Assembly: GCA_036493475.1 (NCBI GenBank)
Contig: DASXPS010000050.1
Span: 1-38,722, forward strand
Length of the DNA: 38,722 nucleotides
Origin: Sporichthyaceae bacterium
GTDB taxonomy: Bacteria > Actinomycetota > Actinomycetes > Sporichthyales > Sporichthyaceae
Reading direction: 5' to 3'
Below, in pieces: positions 8,129 to 14,716 of this stretch. Both the position numbers and the translations under genes were made by a program. The stretch's first letter is position 1. The number at the start of each line of letters is the position of its first letter. The notes below the pieces were generated by a model. The model searched no databases, was not told the origin of the DNA, and saw only the letters and a program-made list of their open reading frames with translations.

Positions 8129-8158
8129 CCGTCCGCGACGCTTCGCGTTCGCGGACGG
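8129..8158 (-). promoter_or_regulatory. Strong stem-loop upstream of pckG
   Basis: Arms CCGTCCGCGA and TCGCGGACGG pair perfectly (10 bp) and the stem extends inward through CGC/GCG past one bulged T to a small TTC loop. It lies 33-62 nt before the GTG start of pckG on the minus strand. It could be a leader attenuator, a processing site or an operator. Confidence 0.45.
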
Positions 8159-8340
8159 TTCAGGTGGGTGGTCTGTTGGTCAGGGTAGGGCCCCTAGCCG
8201 GTTGTTTCGGCGCTGGGCCAACCTCACGACTGCGCCCCGTCGCGCAACGCTGTCATGCCGAGCGCCTCGCGAGTGCGTGCTCGCGGCGGACGTCGGGCGG
8301 GCCGGCAACGGCGGGTGGCGCGCCGGCACGGCCCAATCCT

Positions 8341-8370
8341 ACCGGTCGGTCACGGGTGACTCCGACCGGT
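8341..8370 (-). terminator. Terminator hairpin of the polyamide (sbn/NRPS) operon
   Basis: ACCGGTCGG (8341-8349) pairs with CCGACCGGT (8362-8370), and the stem continues with TCAC/GTGA across a 2-nt bulge, giving about 13 bp around a 2-nt apex. It lies 24 nt after the stop of the phosphopantetheinyl transferase gene, the last gene of the operon. No T-tract follows, which is common for actinobacterial terminators. Confidence 0.6.
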
Positions 8371-8393
8371 CATGCCCGCGTGTGGCGAAGACC

Positions 8394-9065
8394 TCAGGCC
8401 GCGGCGGCGCGGTACAGCAGGTCGGTGCCCTCGTGCTGCGTGACGGTGGGTAGCACGGTGCCCAGCACCGCCAGCGAACCCACGAAGCCGGGGCCGGGAT
8501 CCAGATCGACGACCCGCGCGGTGTCCGGGGGCAGGTCGCGAGGGTCGACGTCGAGACCGACGCCGAGCGCCTTGACCACGGCCTCGCCGCGGGTCCAGGC
8601 CCGCAGCAGGGCGCTCGCCCGGCCGGCGGGCGGCAGGGCGAGCCACCGATCCAGCTCGGGCGGGGTGAGCACCTGAGCGGCCAGCGCCTGGTCCACCCGG
8701 GTGTGTGCGAGGTCTTCCACGTCGATGCCCACCGGCACCGCTGCCACCGCCACGCCCACCCGCTCACCGGCGTGGGTCAGCGACAGTTCCAGCTCCCCGG
8801 AGGACAGCTGCGGCTTGCCGTGCGGTCCGCCACACTGCCGGCACTCCGAACGCAGCCGCAGTGCCGCGGGGTGCCGGCCCAGGGTGCGGCCCAGGACCAG
8901 TCGGGCCAGGGCGTGGGCGGTCAGGAAGCGGTCGCGGTCGGCGGGCCTGCGCAGTTGCCCGTAACGAGCACGCTCCGCGTCGTCGAGCAGGGCGAACAGC
9001 GCCGGGTCCGCACCGACCGGCGTCGCCCACCACACCCCGACCTGCGGGGCAGCCCCGGTACTCAC
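8394..9065 (-). CDS. 4'-phosphopantetheinyl transferase (Sfp type)
   Basis: A 223-residue Sfp-type transferase that moves phosphopantetheine from CoA to carrier-protein serines. The Mg-binding motif is GIDVEDL (Asp115, Glu117) and the second motif is WTRGEAVVKALG (Trp157, Glu161, Lys165), with Gly where Lys is commonest. SLTHAGERVGVAV matches the CoA-binding LSH region. The GTG start overlaps the TGA of sbnA (GTGA). As the last gene of the operon it probably activates both carrier domains encoded upstream (Ser785 of the NRPS and the Ser of the membrane protein's ACP). Confidence 0.9.
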   Translation of the reverse strand: MSTGAAPQVGVWWATPVGADPALFALLDDAERARYGQLRRPADRDRFLTAHALARLVLGRTLGRHPAALRLRSECRQCGGPHGKPQLSSGELELSLTHAGERVGVAVAAVPVGIDVEDLAHTRVDQALAAQVLTPPELDRWLALPPAGRASALLRAWTRGEAVVKALGVGLDVDPRDLPPDTARVVDLDPGPGFVGSLAVLGTVLPTVTQHEGTDLLYRAAAA

Positions 9066-10096
9066 CCCGCGCGCCGCCGCTGGTGCACGCTGCTGCTGCT
9101 GCGGTTGCGCCGGGGCACGGCCCCGGTGCGCGGCTTGTCCAGCACCAGGGCGTCCTCGCCGAACAGGTCCTGCACCCAGTTGGTCTGGTAGACGGTGTCC
9201 AGGTACCGCTCGCCCATGTCCGGGGCCAACGCCACCGCGGTGATGTCCCGGGTGTCGTTGGCGGCCAGCCAGTCCATCGCGCCGCTGACCACGGTGCCGG
9301 TGGAGCCGCCGAACAGGAAGCCGCGACGAGCCAGCTTGTGGCAGGTGCGGATGGTGTCCGCCTCCTCCACCATGACCACCTCGTCGATGTAGGACTCGTC
9401 CAGCTGCCCCGGGCGCACCGCAGTGCCCAGGCCGGGGATCATCCGGCGCCCGGGCGGGCCGCCGAAGGTAACCGAGCCGACGCTGTCCACCGCGATGATG
9501 CGCACCGGGCGGTGCCACTCCCACAGGAACCGGGCGCAGCCCATCAGCGTGCCGGTGGTACCGGCGCCGACGAACAGCACGTCGAGGTCGGGGAACTGCC
9601 GCACGATCGCCGACGCGGTGTGCTTGTAGTGCGCCTGCCAGTTGCCGGGGTGCTTGTACTGGTTCAACCACACGTAGCGGCGGTTGGAGGCCACCAGGTC
9701 CTGGACGAACTTGATCCGGGCGCCCAGCAGACCACCTTCGGCCTCCGGGTCGGCGTTGATGATGTGCACCTGCGCGCCGAGGGACTCCATCAGCCGACGG
9801 GTGGACAGGTTGCACCGGTAGTCGGTGACGCACAGGAACCGGTAGCCGCGGCTGGCCGCGATCATGGCCAGCGCCACGCCCAGGTTGCCGGACGAGGACT
9901 CGACCAGGATCGAGCCCTTGCGCAGCGTGCCGTCCCGTTCGGCTTGCTCCACCATCTCGCGCGCGGCCTTCAACTTCACCGAACCGGCGAAGTTGAAGCC
10001 CTCGCACTTCAGGTACAGCGGGGTGCCCAGAGCGCCGCGCAGGTCGACGTAGAGATCGTCGGTATTGAACTCTTGGGGGGTAGAGATCACGGTCAC
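9062..10096 (-). CDS. sbnA: SbnA-like N-(2-amino-2-carboxyethyl)-L-glutamate synthase
   Basis: A 344-residue PLP enzyme of the cysteine synthase fold. SbnA joins O-phospho-L-serine and L-glutamate to give ACEGA, the first step to L-2,3-diaminopropionate (Dap). The PLP lysine is Lys41 in FAGSVKLKAA, the Asn loop is SSSGNLGVAL and the phosphate-cradle motif is VGAGTTGTLMG. DYRCNLSTRRLMESLGA and GGSTGTVVSGA match the SbnA/VioB subgroup better than CysK. Start GTG at 10096 with AGGGA 7 nt upstream; sbnB ends 10 nt before. The C-terminal tail is rich in Arg/Ser and unlike the family core. Confidence 0.9.
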   Translation of the reverse strand: MTVISTPQEFNTDDLYVDLRGALGTPLYLKCEGFNFAGSVKLKAAREMVEQAERDGTLRKGSILVESSSGNLGVALAMIAASRGYRFLCVTDYRCNLSTRRLMESLGAQVHIINADPEAEGGLLGARIKFVQDLVASNRRYVWLNQYKHPGNWQAHYKHTASAIVRQFPDLDVLFVGAGTTGTLMGCARFLWEWHRPVRIIAVDSVGSVTFGGPPGRRMIPGLGTAVRPGQLDESYIDEVVMVEEADTIRTCHKLARRGFLFGGSTGTVVSGAMDWLAANDTRDITAVALAPDMGERYLDTVYQTNWVQDLFGEDALVLDKPRTGAVPRRNRSSSSVHQRRRAG

Positions 10097-10106
10097 GGCA
10101 GAGTCC

Positions 10107-11174
10107 CTAGTGTCGACGCAGTTCGTGGAAGAAGTCGTCTACAACATTCAGTGCCCCGGAGCGCGCCACCTGGTCGTGGACGAACTTGCCGACGGCCAGG
10201 TCGAGCACGCCGAGGCCGAACGGGGAGAAGATCACCGGGCGATCGGTGGGAATGCGCACCTGACCCGCCATCACATCGGCGAGCGTGCCGTCGATGAAGT
10301 CGCGGTTTCCGGTGAGTTTCTCGGCCAGGTGCGGCGACGTGTCCGCCTTCAGGCAGTGCTCGACGTCGTCCACGATGTTGGTCGAGTTCAGGATGATCTC
10401 GGGGGAGAGATCGCGCAGCGAGACGTGCAGGACCAACGGGTTGTGGTCGAACCACGCCGGGTCCTGGATGTGCGGTGCGCCCGCGATCGTGGCCAGCACG
10501 ACCATGTCGCAGGACCGGATCAGCTCCTCGGGGTCGGCGTGCACCTGCATGCGCGGGGCGCCCGTGCGGGACAGGTACTTGGCGAACCCGACGGTGCTCT
10601 CCGGGCTGAGGTCGTGCAGCGCGACGGACTCGAAGTCCCACCCGGTGGCGTGCAGGTAGGTGTGGATGTACCGCGCGATCAACCCCAGGCCGATGAAGCC
10701 GACCCGGCGCGGCCGCGGCCGGCCCCGGCTCAACCAGTCCGCGGCCGCCGCCGCGGAGGCGGCGGTGCGGGTGGCGCTGATGATCGAGCTCTCCAGGCAC
10801 GCGAACGGGTAGCCGGTCTCGTGGTCGTTGAGGATCAACACCGCCGAGGCGCGCGGAATGCCCGCGGCCACGTTCTCCGGGAAGCTGGAGATCCACTTGA
10901 TGCCGTCCACGCCGATGTCGCCACCGATGGAGGCGGGCAGCGCGATGATTCGCGAGCTCGGCTTGTCCGGGAAGCGCAGGAAATACGACGGCGGGTTCAC
11001 CGACTGGCCGGCACCGTGCCAGCGGTAGGTGTCCTCGACCAGGCGCACCACCTCCCGCTCCCGGCCGGTGAGCACATCGGCGACCTGACCGCCGCCGATC
11101 ACCCCGAAGGTCGGGACGATCGACGGGACCGTGGGCGTGGTGTTGTTCATGGAATCGGGCAGCAGCGCGGTCAT
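10107..11174 (-). CDS. sbnB: SbnB-like N-(2-amino-2-carboxyethyl)glutamate dehydrogenase
   Basis: A 355-residue member of the ornithine cyclodeaminase/mu-crystallin family. SbnB oxidatively cleaves ACEGA with NAD to L-2,3-diaminopropionate and 2-oxoglutarate. The Rossmann motif GFIGLGLIARYIH and the SbnB-type regions YFLRFPDKPSSRIIALPASIGG and GIKWISSFPENVAAGIPRASA are visible. It completes the Dap pathway with SbnA next door. The ATG at 11174 overlaps the stop of the oxygenase gene (ATGA); an ATG at 11150 (MNNTT) is the alternative start. Released 2-oxoglutarate is a cosubstrate of the upstream oxygenase. Confidence 0.92.
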   Translation of the reverse strand: MTALLPDSMNNTTPTVPSIVPTFGVIGGGQVADVLTGREREVVRLVEDTYRWHGAGQSVNPPSYFLRFPDKPSSRIIALPASIGGDIGVDGIKWISSFPENVAAGIPRASAVLILNDHETGYPFACLESSIISATRTAASAAAAADWLSRGRPRPRRVGFIGLGLIARYIHTYLHATGWDFESVALHDLSPESTVGFAKYLSRTGAPRMQVHADPEELIRSCDMVVLATIAGAPHIQDPAWFDHNPLVLHVSLRDLSPEIILNSTNIVDDVEHCLKADTSPHLAEKLTGNRDFIDGTLADVMAGQVRIPTDRPVIFSPFGLGVLDLAVGKFVHDQVARSGALNVVDDFFHELRRH

Positions 11175-12175
11175 CGACCCGTCACCTCGACAGTGGGCGA
11201 GCAGTCGGCCAGACGCACCGCGTCGGCCATGGCGACAAGCACCTCGCGCGGACCGGTGAAGGCCTCGCGGGAGTGGGCAGTGCGAATGTTGTCCACGACC
11301 AGCAGATCGCCGGCCTGCCACGGCTCGCGGCGGGTGTGCTGCTCGTAGATCTCCCCGAGCATGGTCACCGTGTCGGCGCTGATCTCGTCGCCGTTGCCGA
11401 AGCGGGTGTTGAACGGCAGGCCGTCCTGGCCATACTCGTCGACCAGGAAGTCGTGCACCTCTTCGGCCATCGTCCACTCGTTGAGAAACGCGACCTGGTT
11501 GAACCAGCAACGCTCACCGGTGACCGGGTGGCGGACGATCGCGCTGCGCCGCTGGCGGGTGCGCAGGCCGCCATCGGGCTGCCATTCGAACGCGATGGCG
11601 TTGGCCCGGCAGTAGGCCTCGACCACGCGGCGGTCCTCGGTGTCGAAGGCCTCCGACCAGTTGGCGCCGATCTCCTCGTTGTAGGAACGGGTGAGCAGCC
11701 AGCCCTCGCGCTCGAACCGCGCGACCAAGTCCGTCGGCATGGCCTTCAGCACCGCTGCGGCGTCGGCCACCGCGGTGGCGCCGCCCTCGTTCGGCGCGGT
11801 CAGGCAGGCGAACATCATCAGGCCGGGGAACTCCAGGGTGTAGCTCAGCTCGTGGTGCATGCACATCTGCTGGTTCGACGGCCATTTCGTCGAGGAGTAC
11901 ACGCCGTCCGGGTAGGAGCGGCGCGGCGCGAAGGACTCGCGCTCGGCCATCAGCGGGGCGCCGAGCTGGTTGAGCACAGCACCGACCTGCGCAGCGTCGC
12001 GCATGCCGAGGCCACGAACCAACACGGCGCCGTGGGCGGTCACGGCCTCACGCAGCGCCCAGCGGTTCTCGGCAGCCCAGGCCGTGGGGTCACCCGCGGC
12101 GTCGGCGTGCAACAGGGCGGGCCGACCGAGGGCGGTCTCGATGTCGGCGAGGAGGGTGCGGGCGGGGGAGGTCAT
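11171..12175 (-). CDS. TauD/TfdA-family Fe(II)/2-oxoglutarate dioxygenase (SyrP-like)
   Basis: A 334-residue non-heme iron oxygenase. The metal triad is the H-x-E motif in MCMHHELSY (His107, Glu109) with distal His301 in DNIRTAHSREAF; Arg310 in GPREVLVAM should bind 2-oxoglutarate. Glu replaces the commoner Asp in the first motif, which is usual in SyrP-like enzymes and argues for hydroxylation; halogenases have Gly or Ala there. Relatives hydroxylate amino acids, often bound to a carrier protein. In this operon a likely target is Dap or a Dap-thioester, but this is inference. AAGGAG lies 5 nt before the ATG. Confidence 0.85.
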   Translation of the reverse strand: MTSPARTLLADIETALGRPALLHADAAGDPTAWAAENRWALREAVTAHGAVLVRGLGMRDAAQVGAVLNQLGAPLMAERESFAPRRSYPDGVYSSTKWPSNQQMCMHHELSYTLEFPGLMMFACLTAPNEGGATAVADAAAVLKAMPTDLVARFEREGWLLTRSYNEEIGANWSEAFDTEDRRVVEAYCRANAIAFEWQPDGGLRTRQRRSAIVRHPVTGERCWFNQVAFLNEWTMAEEVHDFLVDEYGQDGLPFNTRFGNGDEISADTVTMLGEIYEQHTRREPWQAGDLLVVDNIRTAHSREAFTGPREVLVAMADAVRLADCSPTVEVTGR

Positions 12176-12187
12176 GCTGACTCCTTG

Positions 12188-14716
12188 TCAGTTACCACTG
12201 GACGAGGCCTCGGATTTCTCGGCGGAGAGCAGGTCGGGGGCAGATTCCGGTGCTGTCCGCTCGTCGAGCAACCGGGCCAGGTCAGTCAGAACCGGGCATG
12301 CGATGACCTCCTTGAGAGAAACCTGACGGTGCAGTGCGATGACCAGTTTCACGGCGGTCAGCGAGGTGCCGCCGCTTTCGAAGAAGTTGTCCCCACGACC
12401 AATCAGGTCCAGGTTGGTGTCCAGCACCTGTGCCCAGGCCGCGGCCACCCGCACCTCGGTGGCGCCCACCGGCGCCTCGCGGTCCGTGGTGGGTGCGTCG
12501 AGCTCGCCGGCCAGGGCGCCCAGGGCCTTGCGGTCGATCTTGCTGTTCGCGGTCAGCGGCAACTGATCGCGATGGTGCAGCACGGTCGGGACCATGTAGC
12601 CGGGCAGGGCCATGGCCAGGTGCTCGCGCAGCAGTTCGGTGGGCAGCGGCGCGGGTCCGGAGTAGAACCCGACCAGACGCTTGGTGGCCTCGGTGTCACC
12701 GACCACCACGACCGCGCCGTCGAACACGCCGGGCACCTGCAGCAGCCGGTTCTCGATCTCGCCGATCTCGATGCGGAAGCCGGCCACTTTCACCTGGTTG
12801 TCGCGGCGGCCGAGGAACTCCAGCTTGCCGTCCGGACGCCAGCGCCCGTGGTCACCGCTGCGGTAGAGCCGGGCGCCCGGTTGGTGCGGATCGGCCAGAA
12901 ACGCTGCGGCGGTCCGCTCCGGATCGTTGATGTAGCCGCGACCCACACACACTCCGGAGAACACGATCTCGCCGGGGGCACCCAGCGGCACCGGCTGCAG
13001 GTGCTCGTCGACCACGTAGACGGTGACGTTGGGAATGGGCGGGCCCAGCGGCACCCGGTCGGCATCCGGCACCACCCGCATCACCTCGTGGTTGGTGTCG
13101 TCCGAGGTTTCCGTCAGGCCATACGCGTTCACCATGGCGATGTGCGGCATAGCGGCGAACCAGCGCTGCACCAGCTCTTTCTTAACTGCTTCGCCGGTCA
13201 CCGACACGGTGCGCAGCGCGTCCAGCCGCCGCGGCGCGGATTCCAGGTGCGCCAGCACCGCGTCGAGGTAGGACGGCACGATCTGAAGTACCGTCACCTT
13301 GGACTCGTCCACGATCTGCACGAAGCGGGCCACGTCGAGGATGACGTCCTGCGGAATGATCACCGTGCGGGCGCCCACCAACAGACCGGAGATCAGCTGC
13401 CACAGCGAGATGTCGAAGCACTGCGGCGCGGTCTGCGCCACCGCGGTGCCCTCGGCCACGCCCAGGTCGTTGATCTTGGCCAACAGGTGATTGAGCATCC
13501 CGGCCTGCTCGCACATGGCTCCCTTGGGGGCGCCGGTGGAGCCGGAGGTGAAGTAGATGTACGCGAGTTGATCCGGTCCCACCTCGATGCCGAGGTCGGT
13601 GGGCGGGTGCCCCTCGCCGAGTGCATCGGCCACCTGCAGCACCTGCACGCCCGGCAGCGAGTCGAGGTCCAGGTTGGCGGTGCTGCCCGGCTCGGTGAGC
13701 ACGAAGCGGCACTCGGCGCGGGTCAGTGTGGTGGTGATCCGGCCGACGGGGAAGTGCGGCTCGATCGGCAGATACGCCCCGCCGGCCTTGAACACCGCGA
13801 GCACGCAGGCCATCCAGTCCGGCGTGCGCTCGCTGACCACCGCGACCACGTCCTCGCCGGACAGGCCCCGGGCCAACAGCGCCCGGCCCAACTGGTTGGC
13901 CCGGGCGTTGAGCTCGGCGTAGGTCCACCGGATCTCGCCCTGCTCCACGGCGACGGCGTCGGGGGAGGCGGCCACCCGGCGCTCGAACAGCTCGTGGAAG
14001 CGCGCGTCGGGTAGCTCCCGGGCGGGACCCGACATGGCCTGCAGCTGCAGCCGGCGCTCGTCGGCGCCGAGCAGTCGGGCCATGCTGTGCTCGGTGTCCG
14101 GTTTGGTCGCGGCCAGCGCCAGGGCAACCAGGTGGTAGCCCGCGATGCGCGCCGCGGCCATGCCGTCCAAGGCGTCGGTGCGGTGTGACACGACCAGGGC
14201 GTCGGTGTCCGGGTCGTACCCGACCGCGAGCACGCAGCCGTCGGACAGGTCCTCGTGGGCGCAGGTGGGGTCGGCGCTGATGTTCGGGTTGAACAGCACC
14301 TCCGAGACCGGGCCGGGAACGTTCAGCTCCGCACGCAGGGCCTCGACCTCGACGTGGGCGTTGGCACGCAGCGCGGCGGCGTGCCGCGCGATGTCGGTCA
14401 CCAGCGCCCGCCAGGTCGGCGGATCGGTGCGCAACGGTGCGGGTAGCGCCGCTGCGCCGATGGCCGGGCGGTACCGGGTCACCACGTCCCGTTCGCCGGA
14501 CAGCGCGACCAGCACGCGCGCGTGCGCGGCCAGCACGACGTCGGCCGGCGGCACCACCAACTCCGCGGCCAACCGGCGTACGGCGTCGGCCACCGGCGCC
14601 GGGATGGTGGCCCGGCACCGGGCGACCCCCGGCGTCGGGCTGCTCGTCCAGCGGGGCACCGAGGTGACCCCGCCGGCCGGCAATATCCGGCGCCAGTACT
14701 CGAGCTCCTTAGTCAC
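12188..14716 (-). CDS. Single-module NRPS: half condensation domain-A-PCP
   Basis: An 842-residue synthetase. Residues 1-210 resemble only the C-terminal half of a condensation domain (LEYWRRILP ... SEVLFNPN ... VVSHRTDALDG), with no HHxxxDG, so this domain is probably inactive or structural. The adenylation domain (about 235-735) has A3 IYFTSGSTGAPKGA, A5 NAYGLTET, A7 YRSGDHGRWRPDG, A8 GRRDNQVKVAGFRIEIGEIE and A10 Lys726. The specificity positions, read by hand alignment to GrsA, are D-I-W-Q-S-T-A-D-D-K; two acidic residues fit a diamino acid such as Dap, though the assignment is inferred. The PCP is DNFFESGGTSLTAVK with Ser785. No thioesterase is present. The GTG start overlaps the upstream stop (GTGA). 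Confidence 0.92.
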   Translation of the reverse strand: MTKELEYWRRILPAGGVTSVPRWTSSPTPGVARCRATIPAPVADAVRRLAAELVVPPADVVLAAHARVLVALSGERDVVTRYRPAIGAAALPAPLRTDPPTWRALVTDIARHAAALRANAHVEVEALRAELNVPGPVSEVLFNPNISADPTCAHEDLSDGCVLAVGYDPDTDALVVSHRTDALDGMAAARIAGYHLVALALAATKPDTEHSMARLLGADERRLQLQAMSGPARELPDARFHELFERRVAASPDAVAVEQGEIRWTYAELNARANQLGRALLARGLSGEDVVAVVSERTPDWMACVLAVFKAGGAYLPIEPHFPVGRITTTLTRAECRFVLTEPGSTANLDLDSLPGVQVLQVADALGEGHPPTDLGIEVGPDQLAYIYFTSGSTGAPKGAMCEQAGMLNHLLAKINDLGVAEGTAVAQTAPQCFDISLWQLISGLLVGARTVIIPQDVILDVARFVQIVDESKVTVLQIVPSYLDAVLAHLESAPRRLDALRTVSVTGEAVKKELVQRWFAAMPHIAMVNAYGLTETSDDTNHEVMRVVPDADRVPLGPPIPNVTVYVVDEHLQPVPLGAPGEIVFSGVCVGRGYINDPERTAAAFLADPHQPGARLYRSGDHGRWRPDGKLEFLGRRDNQVKVAGFRIEIGEIENRLLQVPGVFDGAVVVVGDTEATKRLVGFYSGPAPLPTELLREHLAMALPGYMVPTVLHHRDQLPLTANSKIDRKALGALAGELDAPTTDREAPVGATEVRVAAAWAQVLDTNLDLIGRGDNFFESGGTSLTAVKLVIALHRQVSLKEVIACPVLTDLARLLDERTAPESAPDLLSAEKSEASSSGN

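Noticed and set aside
6300-8453. A 717-codon open frame opposite pckG
   Set aside because: Mirror frame of a well-supported gene, with no recognisable domains.
9062-10096. Annotation as ordinary cysteine synthase
   Set aside because: The adjacent SbnB gene and the SbnA/VioB-type sequence make the ACEGA synthase role more likely.
11171-12175. Annotation of the oxygenase as a halogenase
   Set aside because: The first motif is His-x-Glu; Fe(II)/2OG halogenases have Gly or Ala in place of the acidic residue.
11273-14014. A 913-codon open frame on the plus strand opposite the NRPS and oxygenase genes
   Set aside because: Its translation is low-complexity (rich in G, R, H, V, Q, L) and matches no family, while the minus strand has clear motifs. 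Long antisense frames are usual at this GC content.
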